Below, piece after piece: positions 1 through 8,682 of a stretch of 64,000 nucleotides of DNA. The notes beneath the pieces are model-generated. The model was not told the origin of the DNA and ran no database searches. It saw nothing but the letters and a program-made list of their open reading frames with translations. The position numbers were made by a program, and so were the translations under genes. How positions within the stretch are numbered: position 1 is the first letter of the stretch; every line of letters begins with the position of its first letter. The stretch comes from Candidatus Nitrosocaldus sp. Its GTDB lineage: Archaea; Thermoproteota; Nitrososphaeria; Nitrososphaerales; Nitrosocaldaceae. The stretch is from NCBI GenBank assembly GCA_025054855.1, contig JANWZS010000001.1, forward strand, positions 96,036 to 160,035, given 5' to 3'.

Positions 1-164
1 ACCTTTATGTTGCCCCCCCTGACCCTCCTCACGACCCTCTCCTCCCTGCCCAGCACGGTCTCCGCCGGATACCTATCGATCTCGTACTTCCTCCTGCCCC
101 TGTAGGCCCTCCTCTTGCCCCCGGTGGGCTTCCTCTTCAAGAGGTTCTCTACGCTCTTCTTCAT
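1..164 (-). CDS. rps8e: Ribosomal protein S8e, N-terminal part (runs off the window)
   Basis: This is the start of small-subunit ribosomal protein S8e, a 16S rRNA-binding protein of archaea and eukaryotes. Read on the minus strand from ATG at 164, the peptide has the family hallmark KPTGGKRR, then KYEIDRYPAET and RRVRGGN, which match the S8e N-terminal core. The start is fixed because the upstream ATGs are out of frame, and GAGGGG lies a few bases before it. The 3' end lies outside the window. It is the last visible gene of a minus-strand run with scpB and scpA. Identity is very secure from the motif order; only the N-terminal ~54 residues are visible. Confidence 0.93.
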   Translation of the reverse strand, partial: MKKSVENLLKRKPTGGKRRAYRGRRKYEIDRYPAETVLGREERVVRRVRGGNIK

Positions 165-199
165 ACCATCATCCCCTCACAGGTATAATAAAGTCTTTT

Positions 200-850
200 C
201 TAGCCTCCATGGGCTACGATCGTAGTTATACCATCTGCCAGATCACTGGTAGTATGAGCATCCATACCCCTCACCCTATCCCTATCCTTACCCTTACCCC
301 TCCCATCACCATCACCATCACCAGCACCAGCAGCATCAACCCTGCTTACAAGCAGCGACCTTACACCCTCGCTACCACCCCCATCTATGCCAAAGTACTC
401 AGCGAACTTCGATGTTGTACGGTACATCCTGCTCCTCCTGCCCTCTATGCTGTATGAGATGAACCCCATGGCCCTCAACTCCCTCAGATGCTCGTACACC
501 TGCGAACCCCTGACCTCTGCAAGCCTCTTTGCATTCACAGGCTGCATGTATGCTATGTATGCTAGGGTTCTTAGCACGGCCTTGGAGAGCAGTGGTCTCG
601 TTGAGAACCTCCTGACCATGCTGTAGTATGAGGGCTTTATCTGGAGCACGAATGAGCCTGATGGAGACTCTACAACCTCCAGTGCGTGGAATGTAGAGTT
701 CACCCTCTCTGCAAGCATCCTTGCTACCTTGAGCGCCTTGCTCCTACTCTCGGTACCTATTGCGCTCTGTATCTCCTCCAGGCTGAGAGGTCTACCAGAT
801 GCATAGAGTGCGACCTCCAGCCTTGCAAGCATCTCATCCTCTCTATGCAT
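200..850 (-). CDS. scpB: Segregation and condensation protein B (ScpB)
   Basis: ScpB is a winged-helix kleisin-associated subunit that works with ScpA and an SMC ATPase in chromosome compaction and segregation. The 216-residue product opens with a typical first winged helix (LARLEVALYASGRPLSLEEI) and has a second one with RTLAYIAYMQPV and VYEHLRELRAMGFI, the usual ScpB landmarks, ending near TSKFAEYFGI (about residue 155). The last ~60 residues are a charged, low-complexity Gly/Asp/Lys/Arg tail encoded by simple repeats and are probably disordered. It lies 65 bp downstream of scpA on the same strand, so the two are likely co-transcribed. No SMC gene is in view. Confidence 0.85.
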   Translation of the reverse strand: MHREDEMLARLEVALYASGRPLSLEEIQSAIGTESRSKALKVARMLAERVNSTFHALEVVESPSGSFVLQIKPSYYSMVRRFSTRPLLSKAVLRTLAYIAYMQPVNAKRLAEVRGSQVYEHLRELRAMGFISYSIEGRRSRMYRTTSKFAEYFGIDGGGSEGVRSLLVSRVDAAGAGDGDGDGRGKGKDRDRVRGMDAHTTSDLADGITTIVAHGG

Positions 851-915
851 GCAGATTCATCCCCTAGCATCTGGATTTAAATAGACTATTCATATATACT
901 TGATCATATACTCAA

Positions 916-1650
916 CTACATTTGACCTGTAGGCCTCCTTACCGTTATGCTTACATCACCATTCTCTGACTCGCTGATATCAACCCTGCCATCCATACAT
1001 AGGTGGAGGAGTGCAATGAAGTACCTTGCAACCTCTATGGGCTCAAGATCTAGAGTGAGATCGTTGAGTGATGTGCTTCCACGCTCCATCACCAGCGTGT
1101 ATAGCCTGGACTTGTAATCCTCTATGATCCCCTCCAGCGTGATGAGATACGAGTCGCCATGTGTAGAGGTGTCTAGGGGCTCTATGCTAATTCCAGTAGC
1201 AGCATCCATCGCCCCCTGCTTGCTGCTCATGTATATCCTCTCGACTATGCTCGAGAGCATCTCCAGCAGGTCCTCAAGCGATAGATCGTATGCCACCTCA
1301 TGCCTATACGGCATGGAGAGGTTCATGCTGCTGATATCGATGCTCTCCCTGCTCTCCTGCCTACGCTGGTTCGCTATCTTCTCAAGCAGGAAGATGCTCT
1401 CCACCTTGAGCCTGAATATCAGTGCTGAGGATAGTGCTGCTACACCACATAGTCTCAGGTCCTTGCTCTTCATCCCCTCCAGTATGCTGAGGAAGCGCTC
1501 AAGCAGGTAGGATATGCTTATGCTCCACACACCCCTCCTGCTGGCCAGAGTAGGGTTGAACAGTAGGTTCACTGGTGGCTTGGATAACGATGCATGCAGA
1601 TCCTCATCGCTCACTGCAGACCCCTCCCTAGATAGTGCATGATCAAGCAT
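916..1650 (-). CDS. scpA: Segregation and condensation protein A (ScpA, kleisin)
   Basis: ScpA is the kleisin that bridges SMC heads and binds ScpB. The 244-residue product is helical and acidic, with a segment near LLFNPTL and a C-terminal winged-helix-like stretch (LNDLTLDLEPIEVARYFIALLHLCMDGRVDI) typical of ScpA, where the final domain docks on the SMC head. ATG at 1650 overlaps the end of the upstream membrane-protein gene by 8 bp, which suggests translational coupling. scpB follows after 65 bp. The call rests on this C-terminal pattern and on scpB as neighbour; the N-terminal half is less conserved. Confidence 0.8.
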   Translation of the reverse strand: MLDHALSREGSAVSDEDLHASLSKPPVNLLFNPTLASRRGVWSISISYLLERFLSILEGMKSKDLRLCGVAALSSALIFRLKVESIFLLEKIANQRRQESRESIDISSMNLSMPYRHEVAYDLSLEDLLEMLSSIVERIYMSSKQGAMDAATGISIEPLDTSTHGDSYLITLEGIIEDYKSRLYTLVMERGSTSLNDLTLDLEPIEVARYFIALLHLCMDGRVDISESENGDVSITVRRPTGQM

Positions 1651-2077
1651 TTAAACTGGTGAGCCTGATCCTGCTATACTCGTAGATGCTGCTGAGAATC
1701 AGCAGTAGTTGCAGTACGTAACCGCCTACTATGAGTATCAGTGCATTGTAGAGCGGTGTGAGGCTCACCATTATATCCATATGGGTCTTTGAGAGGGTGT
1801 TTGCTACCATGACCATGGATGCTATGGCTATAGATGGTATAGTGACCATAGCCATCCTTCTTCTTCTTATACTGCTACCACTACCACTACCACTACTGCT
1901 ACCATTGTTACTACCCATACCAGTCACCTTGAGTGAGAGTACTGCAAGTGTTATGTATGCCCCCTCTAGCAGGATCGCAGTATGTATGAACCTTGGATCA
2001 CCAAGGGGTATGCCTAGCGCCCCTACCACTACTATGGCAAGCAGTACAGCGAACGTGTACCTCATCATATCTTGCAT
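1643..2077 (-). CDS. Small multi-pass membrane protein upstream of scpA
   Basis: I do not recognise this 144-residue protein. It has about four hydrophobic segments: residues 5-25, 32-50, 75-92 and 107-128. A Gly/Ser/Asn-rich loop (residues ~54-68) between helices two and three comes from a trinucleotide-type repeat in the DNA. Its stop codon lies inside the scpA start region (8 bp overlap), so it is the first gene of the scpA-scpB-S8e run. It diverges from the alcohol dehydrogenase across a 42-bp gap that must hold both promoters. A membrane role for the condensin complex would be speculation; the operon link is the only functional hint. Confidence 0.6.
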   Translation of the reverse strand: MQDMMRYTFAVLLAIVVVGALGIPLGDPRFIHTAILLEGAYITLAVLSLKVTGMGSNNGSSSGSGSGSSIRRRRMAMVTIPSIAIASMVMVANTLSKTHMDIMVSLTPLYNALILIVGGYVLQLLLILSSIYEYSRIRLTSLNA

Positions 2078-2119
2078 GCTCCATCAAAGTATAATAACTT
2101 GCCTATAGATACAGTATGC

Positions 2120-3172
2120 ATGAAGGCTGCCCGCATAATGAGGCCGAAGGAGCCATTACAGATAGACGAACTTCCAGTACCAAGGCCAAGGGGGAAGCAG
2201 GTGCTTGTGAAGGTGCTCGCCAGTGGGGTATGCCATAGCGATCTCCACCTCTGGGAGGGAGGTTATGCTGGGCCCAGGGATATGTTCATGAGGGTTGAGG
2301 ATAGAGGGGTAAGGTTCCCACTCATCCCTGGCCATGAGATAGCCGGTAGTGTGGAGGAGGTTGGGGATGAGGTCACCAATACAGGCAAGGGTGAGAGGGT
2401 GCTGGTGTACCCCTGGATAGGTGATGGTGCATGCCCAGCATGTGCTGTAGGTGAGGAGAACCTATGCGACAGACCAAGATCTCTAGGCATATTCCAGGAT
2501 GGAGGTTATGCTGAGTATGTGCTGGTACCAAGCGAGAGGTATCTGATCAGGATAGATGGGCAGGAGGCTGAGCAGGTCGCATCACTGGCATGCTCTGGGC
2601 TGACAGCGTACACAGCGCTGAAGAACTCATCTGCCAGGGCGCAGGAGTTCCTGGTTATAGTGGGTGCTGGGGGGCTTGGGCTCATAGGTGTACAGATAGC
2701 TAGGGCTGTAGCAGGCTCCACGATAGCAGTGATAGATCTGGATGATAAGAGGCTTGAGGAGGCGAAGAGGCTTGGTGCAGATCACATCATAAACTCGAGC
2801 AGGAGCGACCCTGTGAAGGAGGTGAAGGACCTGACCAACGGGCTTGGTGCAGATGTTGTCATAGACTTTGTGAACGCATCCAAGACCGTAGCCAAGGACC
2901 TGGATATGCTGAGGAAGAGGGGTAGGCTTGTACTCGTTGGGTTGTTCGGTGGCTCTACTGAGCTCAACCTCGCACTGATGCCCCTTAGGGCATTCAGGAT
3001 AATAGGCTCGTACACAGGCAAGTACGCTGACCTGGTTGAGTTGGTTGCACTAGCCAAGAGAGGAATCATAAGGAGTGTCATAGGGAAGAGGTTCAGGCTG
3101 GATGAGGCCAACGATGCCCTAACCCAACTCAAGGAAGGCAAGATAATGGGCAGGGCCGTACTCAACCCCTAG
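2120..3172 (+). CDS. Zinc-dependent medium-chain alcohol dehydrogenase
   Basis: This is a 350-residue NAD(P)-dependent alcohol dehydrogenase of the MDR superfamily, closely resembling the Sulfolobus thermostable ADH in layout. Catalytic zinc ligands are visible as Cys38 (GVCHSD) and the His72-Glu73 pair (PGHEIAG). A structural zinc site is built from Cys105, Cys108 and Cys116, with Asp102 where the Sulfolobus enzyme has Glu. The Rossmann glycines are VGAGGLGLIG. The ATG at 2120 is preferred to an upstream ORF start because family homology begins with MKAARI. No Shine-Dalgarno is seen, but an AT-rich box at about 2089-2096 suits a leaderless mRNA. The substrate cannot be told from sequence. 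Confidence 0.9.
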   Translation: MKAARIMRPKEPLQIDELPVPRPRGKQVLVKVLASGVCHSDLHLWEGGYAGPRDMFMRVEDRGVRFPLIPGHEIAGSVEEVGDEVTNTGKGERVLVYPWIGDGACPACAVGEENLCDRPRSLGIFQDGGYAEYVLVPSERYLIRIDGQEAEQVASLACSGLTAYTALKNSSARAQEFLVIVGAGGLGLIGVQIARAVAGSTIAVIDLDDKRLEEAKRLGADHIINSSRSDPVKEVKDLTNGLGADVVIDFVNASKTVAKDLDMLRKRGRLVLVGLFGGSTELNLALMPLRAFRIIGSYTGKYADLVELVALAKRGIIRSVIGKRFRLDEANDALTQLKEGKIMGRAVLNP

Positions 3173-3478
3173 TCGATGAGCGTAATGCAATAATAATAAC
3201 AACAATAATAATAATAATTACTTAATTTTTGTGCGCCTTTCCAGTTCATTATGCTCTCTTCTTGCTTATCCTGCACTCTATCAACATCTCTACCGCTTCA
3301 TGTTACCATCTCCACTAGCTCTGGCACCACCATCTCCTGCACCTGCCACTGCTACCAACCAACAACACACCAACTTGAAGCATGCATTCGCCGTACTCCA
3401 CTACTCTCACTCTACCCGTTCGTCTGCTCCCTGCAGTATCATGTCTCTTACTCCCTACTTCCTGCCTGCTATCTGCTC
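3173..3478. other. Intergenic region, no gene recognised
   Basis: The segment after the alcohol dehydrogenase starts with an AT-rich run of AATAAT trinucleotides (about 3187-3220) and a T-rich stretch that could end transcription. The remainder is pyrimidine-rich on the plus strand. Open frames on both strands are low in complexity (Ser/Pro/Leu-rich or Gly/Arg/Val-rich) with no family signature, so I see nothing coding. Confidence 0.5.
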
Positions 3479-3721
3479 CTACTCCCCCTGCCCTTCTATC
3501 ACTATGAGCGTTACTGTTGAGCGAACCTTTGGTAGCCTCCTTATCTTCCATGTTATCGTATCCTTCAGTTCTTCCATGCTGTTCCCATCCACCTTCACAA
3601 CTATATCATACACTCCGTATGTGCCCTTTACCTCCTTCACTCCCCTTATCGACCTTATCTCCCTTATTATCTCATCCTCTGATCCTAGATCACAGTTTAT
3701 CAGTACGTATGCTGATGGCAT
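3479..3721 (-). CDS. Stand-alone Lrp/AsnC ligand-binding (RAM) domain protein
   Basis: The 80-residue product is a bare RAM (regulation of amino acid metabolism) domain, the effector-binding and oligomerisation module of Lrp/AsnC regulators, without the N-terminal helix-turn-helix. The pattern AYVLINCDLGSEDEIIREIRSIRGVKEV-KGTYGVYDIVVKV, with the GxYD element before the third strand, is typical. Such single-domain proteins are known in archaea and can form mixed oligomers with full-length Lrp proteins or bind amino acids alone. It is monocistronic, facing the ADH. A second copy of the family lies at 9276-9509. Confidence 0.8.
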   Translation of the reverse strand: MPSAYVLINCDLGSEDEIIREIRSIRGVKEVKGTYGVYDIVVKVDGNSMEELKDTITWKIRRLPKVRSTVTLIVIEGQGE

Positions 3722-3828
3722 GGATTCTATTCAGGGCCTGTTATATTTAGTGGTTTACCCAGCGTGATGAGATTGTTATTATGCTACCATAATGCAATAA
3801 GTTTATCAACCATACACATACATCCAAT

Positions 3829-4215
3829 ATGATGGCTGGTAACAACAGATACAAAGATGTATGCGTGAGGATACTGATGCTCGATCCCAAGATTAGGTAC
3901 GCTGGTATAATGAACAGGTTCGGCAAGACCCTGGCAGGGAGCCTGAGGAAAGACGTCAGGCCACTCTTCAGGCCTGAAGAGGCTAGGGATGAGTTCTTCC
4001 TCACCGCAGTGAGGGAGTCCATGCGGGAGAGGTTCTATGACTCCCTGGGCAGATGCAGGTTCACGCTGACAGTGCATGAGAAGGTCGATCTGGTATCCTT
4101 CCTACACGATGGATACATAGTGTACATAAGCCTGGATAAGGGTCTAGCGTATGGAGATGTGGAGAGGATAGTCAGGGAGGCAGATGTGCTACTCTCGAGT
4201 GGCTTGACGCAGTAG
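3829..4215 (+). CDS. Conserved thaumarchaeal protein, possibly DUF6659 type
   Basis: A 128-residue soluble alpha/beta protein with no signal peptide. The segments DPKIRYAGIMNRFGKTLAGSLRKDVRPLF, RFTLTVHEKVDLVSFLHDGYIVYISLDKG and a C-terminal helix resemble a family very abundant in ammonia-oxidising archaea (DUF6659, roadblock-like in feel), whose members are suspected signal or regulatory proteins. This family assignment is from memory of the IRYAGI/VHEKV pattern, not a search. The start could be ATG 3829 or the adjacent ATG 3832. A TATA-like AGTTTATC sits about 30 bp upstream, in line with leaderless expression. Confidence 0.6.
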   Translation: MMAGNNRYKDVCVRILMLDPKIRYAGIMNRFGKTLAGSLRKDVRPLFRPEEARDEFFLTAVRESMRERFYDSLGRCRFTLTVHEKVDLVSFLHDGYIVYISLDKGLAYGDVERIVREADVLLSSGLTQ

Positions 4216-4255
4216 CGTGATGATATATTTATTTTGTTGCGAGCTGAGGCTCTAA

Positions 4256-4846
4256 TTAATTGACCCTCTTCTCCCTTGCAAGCCTCTTGCGTAGCACTAT
4301 GTAGGCAACTATAGCCGCTGCAGCAGCAAGTGATATGATCTCGAGGTTATCATCCACGAACGCTAGCATCTGCTCCCCCCACAGCATTATCAGTATGCCT
4401 TCAGCATAGAACCTTGCTCCCCTTCCGACTATGGATGCTACTATGAACCCCTTCAGGCTCATCCTGAATACGCCAGATGCTATAGTGAAGGCCTTGTACG
4501 GGATAGGGGAGAAGGCTGCTATAAGTACAGCCCATACACCGTACTCCCTGAAGTAGTTCTCAGCCCTATCGAGCATACGCTCAGGGAATATCCTCCTCGC
4601 TATCCTCCTACCGCCCTTCAGACCTATGTAGTACCCTGCCACACCTCCAAGCACAGAGCCTATGGTTGCTATGGTAGCGTAGTAGAGTGCTAGGGCAGGG
4701 TTTGCAAGGGATAGTGCTATGAGCAGAACGTCTGGAGGCACAGGGAATACTGAGGACTCGAGGAACGCAAGTATGAAGAGCCCAGCATCGCCTATGGGCA
4801 TGAACACAGCCCTGGTCCACTCTAGCAGATCATCCACTATCCCCAA
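4256..4846 (-). CDS. DedA family membrane protein
   Basis: A 196-residue DedA/VTT-domain integral membrane protein. DedA proteins are proposed lipid scramblases/flippases or proton-coupled transporters needed for membrane homeostasis. The signature pieces are ESSVFPVPPDVLL near residue 30, GGVAGYYIGLKGGRR in the middle and FSPIPYKAFTIASGVFRM, which match the re-entrant loop motifs (E..PVPPD and F.P.P.K). At least four hydrophobic segments follow, and the tail is basic (LRKRLAREKR). The start codon is a TTG at 4846; a GTG three codons on is an alternative. Confidence 0.85.
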   Translation of the reverse strand: MGIVDDLLEWTRAVFMPIGDAGLFILAFLESSVFPVPPDVLLIALSLANPALALYYATIATIGSVLGGVAGYYIGLKGGRRIARRIFPERMLDRAENYFREYGVWAVLIAAFSPIPYKAFTIASGVFRMSLKGFIVASIVGRGARFYAEGILIMLWGEQMLAFVDDNLEIISLAAAAAIVAYIVLRKRLAREKRVN

Positions 4847-4981
4847 TCAAATCAGCGATCCTACCATATCGTATTATAAAAAGATTGGTCCTTCATATCT
4901 ATTAACAAAACTGTGGTCATTGGTTATGGAGCGTGGTGGGATGCTAGTGCTCTACTATTACTACTACTACTGCTGCTACTA

Positions 4982-5707
4982 CTACTCCTCCTCCCTCCCT
5001 GTCCTGTACCTCCTGTATGCTAGCACTGCCAACATGCTCACTATAGATGCTACCCCTCCCACCATGAACTCTGGCACAACCATGAATGGGTATACCCTAA
5101 AGTCATCCCCTGCAAGTGCAACCGGATCATTGTTCAGGAAGAATACGGCGACGAAGTACCACTCCCCCACCTCATCTATATGCACACCATCCCACCTTAC
5201 AGAGAAGCACTGATCCATGCTGGAGAGCTCTGGAGGGCATTCTACTGGTTCTGTGGATGAGAGCTTTGCCAGTGCGTACATCTCGTACTGCGATGGGTCT
5301 GAACCAGGTGGCAGTATGTAGCAGACCATCTCTACCTCATTCCCAGGTAGGGGCACTGCAGCCCAGTCTATCCCTGCTATACAGTCCACATCCTCGTTGA
5401 GCATCAACGGGTCCACATTTGTGACCAGGGTACCATCCGTGTGGTATGCCCTGACTGCTGCATCGTTCTCTAGTGCTTCAGGAGCATCGCCTCCACATAT
5501 TATCGGGTTGTCTGGTGGGAATGGTGGATCTGTTATATCACATATCTCATCTAGGGGTTCAGGCTCGTCCTCGGATATTCCACCTCCACCAGACTCATCC
5601 CCAGGTGTTAGATGTCCAGTGCCACCATCACCTATAGCGTGTACTGTACCAACCATACCTATTGCGAGCAGTAATACAAGCGCTATAATGATCCTGTACC
5701 ATTCCAT
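4982..5707 (-). CDS. Secreted protein with VPEF C-terminal anchor
   Basis: A 241-residue exported protein of unknown function. ATG at 5707 gives a clean signal peptide (MEWYRIIIALVLLLAIGM...VHA); a longer ORF start upstream adds 15 residues that spoil it. A Gly/Glu/Pro-rich linker follows, then a Cys-containing beta-rich domain with about eight cysteines (for example CDI, CGGD, CIAG, CYIL, CPPE, CFSV), then VVPEFMVGG, a hydrophobic helix and a basic tail RRYR. The VPEF-helix-Arg tail resembles archaeal PEF(G)-CTERM sorting signals and recurs in three proteins of the 34-40 kb cluster. The cysteines could form disulfides or bind metal. No neighbour hints at its role. Confidence 0.65.
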   Translation of the reverse strand: MEWYRIIIALVLLLAIGMVGTVHAIGDGGTGHLTPGDESGGGGISEDEPEPLDEICDITDPPFPPDNPIICGGDAPEALENDAAVRAYHTDGTLVTNVDPLMLNEDVDCIAGIDWAAVPLPGNEVEMVCYILPPGSDPSQYEMYALAKLSSTEPVECPPELSSMDQCFSVRWDGVHIDEVGEWYFVAVFFLNNDPVALAGDDFRVYPFMVVPEFMVGGVASIVSMLAVLAYRRYRTGREEE

Positions 5708-5832
5708 ACCCCTAAGTCTTGAAAAATACCATAAAACAATTCCGTGATCCAATACAAGTAATACACGATATATAACACGAGTTACATGGTTGAGTACAAT
5801 GACTAATAAGTGGGTTAGGGTAGAGCACTGCT

Positions 5833-7239
5833 ATGCGCCTTGCTGATGCAGATACTCTGAGTGCCGTTGTGGATGCATCCCCTGCAGAGTATACAGAGGT
5901 GAGGTACCACGCAAGGGTACTCAACGAGGTGAGGGTCGTGAATGGTAGGGTTGAGAGGGCCAGATCTGTCACAAAGTCTGGAGCAGGGATAAGGGTGCTA
6001 ATGGATGGCAGATGGGGGTTCAGCAGCACAGGCGTGACCTCAAGGGGTGCACTACTCAAGGCACTAGATGAGGCGTTGAGGTGCGCAAGGGCAAGGGGGG
6101 GCGATAGGCGTGTTAAGGGCCTTGCCGAGGCCAGGGTTGCGAGGGGGCTGTTCATGCCAGAGGTCAATGGGAGGCTTGAGGATCACAGCATAGAGGAGAA
6201 GGTCAGGGTTGCCATCGAGGCTGAGAGGGAGGCTAGGGCACATCCGAGCGGGGAGGTTAGGTCTGCATCATCACTGTACAGGGAGACCATGGATGCTAAG
6301 ATCATAGTCAATAGTGATGGTGCGAGTGCAGAACTGCACGACTCCAAGCCTGAGATCGTGGTCAGTGCAATAGCAGGTAAGGGTAGCAGGAGGATAAGTG
6401 CCAGTGAGGGCTCATGCGTGACCGGGGGATGGGATGACCTCTTCAGGGATAGGGATCATACGGCGATCGCAAGGGAGGCATCGGACAAGGCGGTCAGACT
6501 CCTTGGCGCAGGGCAACCGAAGGGGGAGCGCACTACCGTTATACTCGACCCTGCCATGGTAGGGCTGCTCTCGCACGAGGCCATAGGGCATCTCGTGGAG
6601 GCTGACTTTGTGCTCTCTGGCTCTATAGCAAGGGACCTACTAGGCAAGGAGGTTGCAAGCGAGTTGGTGACGCTGGTGGATAGTGGGGCATCCAACATAG
6701 TGCCATATGCTGCCGGCACCATACTTGTGGATGATGAGGGTGTCATGGCCAGGACTGTAAGGATAATAGATAGAGGTATACTGAATTCGTACCTTCACGA
6801 TAGGGAGAGTGCATACATATTCGGTGTAGAGCCTACTGGGAACGCTAGGGCATTCGAGTACGATGATGAGCCATTGATAAGGATGAGGAATACATACATA
6901 GAGCCTGGGGATTACAGCCTAGATGAGATGGTCAAGGAGGTTGGACATGGCTACATGCTCAAGGGTGCAAGGAACGGGCAGGCCGATGCCAATGGGGAGT
7001 TCATGTTCGGGGCTGAGGAGGCATACCTCATAGAGCATGGGGAGGTTAGGCAGGTATTCAGGAGCGTGAGCATATCAGGCATAACCATGGATGTGCTCAA
7101 GAGCATCGATGCTGTGAGCAGTAGCAGGGACTTTAGATACGATATAGGTACTGGGTACTGTGGCAAGTATCAGCCGATGAAGGTGGATGGTGGAGGCTCA
7201 TACGTGAGGTGCACTGCCATAGTCGGTGGTGTGCAGTGA
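5833..7239 (+). CDS. tldD: TldD metalloprotease subunit
   Basis: TldD is the catalytic subunit of the TldD/TldE(PmbA) heterodimeric zinc protease that degrades unfolded or modified peptides. At about residue 248 it has the TldD signature HEAIGHLVEAD, an HExxxH zinc motif absent from TldE, and it keeps the usual length (468 residues). The C-terminal block around GVEPTGNARAFEYDDEPLIRMRNTY is also typical. tldE follows 8 bp later on the same strand, so the pair form an operon. The ATG at 5833 is the first in frame; no strong ribosome site is visible, in keeping with leaderless initiation. Confidence 0.92.
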   Translation: MRLADADTLSAVVDASPAEYTEVRYHARVLNEVRVVNGRVERARSVTKSGAGIRVLMDGRWGFSSTGVTSRGALLKALDEALRCARARGGDRRVKGLAEARVARGLFMPEVNGRLEDHSIEEKVRVAIEAEREARAHPSGEVRSASSLYRETMDAKIIVNSDGASAELHDSKPEIVVSAIAGKGSRRISASEGSCVTGGWDDLFRDRDHTAIAREASDKAVRLLGAGQPKGERTTVILDPAMVGLLSHEAIGHLVEADFVLSGSIARDLLGKEVASELVTLVDSGASNIVPYAAGTILVDDEGVMARTVRIIDRGILNSYLHDRESAYIFGVEPTGNARAFEYDDEPLIRMRNTYIEPGDYSLDEMVKEVGHGYMLKGARNGQADANGEFMFGAEEAYLIEHGEVRQVFRSVSISGITMDVLKSIDAVSSSRDFRYDIGTGYCGKYQPMKVDGGGSYVRCTAIVGGVQ

Positions 7240-7247
7240 GCAGTGAT

Positions 7248-8627
7248 ATGAACATGGCTAATAAGGGTGATGGGGCCAAGGGTAATGGCCATGGGCATCT
7301 GCTCGATGCGTGCTCTAAGGCCATCAGGGAGGCGTTGAGATTGGGTGCCAGTGGTGCTGAGGCATATGCAAGCAGGAACAGGCAGATCACAGCATATATG
7401 GAGAGCAATGCACTGAAGCATGTCAAGGTCGGTGAGCCCATAGGTATAGGGGTGAGGGTTGTGGTGGATGGTGCATCTGGCTTCGCATCCATAAACTCCA
7501 TAGATGATGTGAGCATAGAGAGTGTTGTGGATGGTGCGTTGAGCATGGCAAGGGCATGCCCTAGGGATAGGCATAACAGGCTCCCCGAGCCCAAGGGTAG
7601 GGCTCCAGCACTCAACATATACGATGAAGGGGTTGAGGGCATGACTGTAGAGGATGTTGCTATGTACGCACGTAGCATGCTCAGGTATGCGGTTGAAGAT
7701 GATGCTCGAGTCACTGTAGATAGCGGGCTCTTCGACTCATCATCTATAGAGCATGCTGTATGCAACACCAACGGCATAGAGGCGTATGAGAGGATTAGCA
7801 TAATCACGTGGAGCATAATGGGCATGGCTAGGGATGGTAGCATGGTATCGAACTTCGATGTCCAGATGGGCTCAAGCCACCATATCAAGGGTATAGATGT
7901 TGTGACCACTGCTAGGGAGTTTGCCAGGAGCGTCCTAGGCTCGCTGAACAGCAGGAAGGGGGAGAGCTTCAAGGGCACCATGATAATCACGCCTAATGCG
8001 TTCCTCGAGCTGGTCAAGGAGCCCGTAGCATTTGCCATAAACGCATTCAATGTGCAGAGGAGGGCTAGCAGGTTCGCTAGGATGCTGGGCAAGAGGGTCG
8101 CATCAGATCTCGTAACCATAATAGATGATGCGACTTACGCAGAGGGTACTGGTGCCAGCAGCTTCGATAGGGAGGGTGTTGCCCACAGGAGGAGCGTTAT
8201 AGTGGATAAGGGTGTGCTCAGGGGCTTCATACACAACACCTACACAGCAAGCAGGGCTGGTGTAGAGAGCACTGGTAACGCATCAGGGGGCATAGCATCC
8301 CCACCCTCCATAGATACAACTAACATGGTGGTGGAGGCAGGTGAGATGAGTTATGGGGAGATATGCAGGGAGGTCAGGCGTGGCGTGATAATAAACAGGT
8401 TCTCTGGCAATGTGAGTGCTGTGGATGGTGCATTCTCTGGGGTAGTGAAGGGAGGGCACATGATAGTGGATGGGGAGATAGCATATCCCGTGAGGGAGGT
8501 TATGGTCGCAGGGAACATATACGATGCATTGAGGAGCGTATCGATGGTATCTAAGGAGAGGAGGCTCGTCATGGATTCGTTGATACCATGGATAGCAGTA
8601 GAGGGTGTATCGTTCACCGCTGGCTGA
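7248..8627 (+). CDS. tldE: TldE/PmbA protease partner subunit
   Basis: This is the partner subunit of TldD, homologous along its length but lacking the HExxxH motif; it forms the other wall of the proteolytic chamber. Landmarks are GIGVRVVVDGASGFASIN near the N-terminus and GVLRGFIHNTYTASRAGVESTGNA in the C-terminal half, both typical of PmbA/TldE. I place the start at ATG 7248 (459 residues), just after the tldD stop; an ORF start at 7209 would overlap tldD and add unrelated sequence. Translational coupling with tldD is likely. Confidence 0.88.
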   Translation: MNMANKGDGAKGNGHGHLLDACSKAIREALRLGASGAEAYASRNRQITAYMESNALKHVKVGEPIGIGVRVVVDGASGFASINSIDDVSIESVVDGALSMARACPRDRHNRLPEPKGRAPALNIYDEGVEGMTVEDVAMYARSMLRYAVEDDARVTVDSGLFDSSSIEHAVCNTNGIEAYERISIITWSIMGMARDGSMVSNFDVQMGSSHHIKGIDVVTTAREFARSVLGSLNSRKGESFKGTMIITPNAFLELVKEPVAFAINAFNVQRRASRFARMLGKRVASDLVTIIDDATYAEGTGASSFDREGVAHRRSVIVDKGVLRGFIHNTYTASRAGVESTGNASGGIASPPSIDTTNMVVEAGEMSYGEICREVRRGVIINRFSGNVSAVDGAFSGVVKGGHMIVDGEIAYPVREVMVAGNIYDALRSVSMVSKERRLVMDSLIPWIAVEGVSFTAG

Positions 8628-8682
8628 TACATGCATACAATGCCAAGCAAGCCACGGCAACGAAACGAATTAGTGCGCTTCG

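Noticed and set aside
3231..3767. Long plus-strand frame over the first RAM gene
   Set aside because: Ser/Pro/Leu-rich shadow of the minus-strand RAM gene and a pyrimidine-rich gap; no start context or family features.
3783..3792. TACCATAATG before the 3829 gene as another copy of the copper-cluster element
   Set aside because: It shares only ACCATAA, has no TTGT part, and the likely TATA box of that gene is a different sequence nearby.
7133..8119. 328-codon minus-strand frame across tldE
   Set aside because: Antisense shadow caused by AGG/ATA-rich codon use; the plus-strand tldE has clear family motifs.
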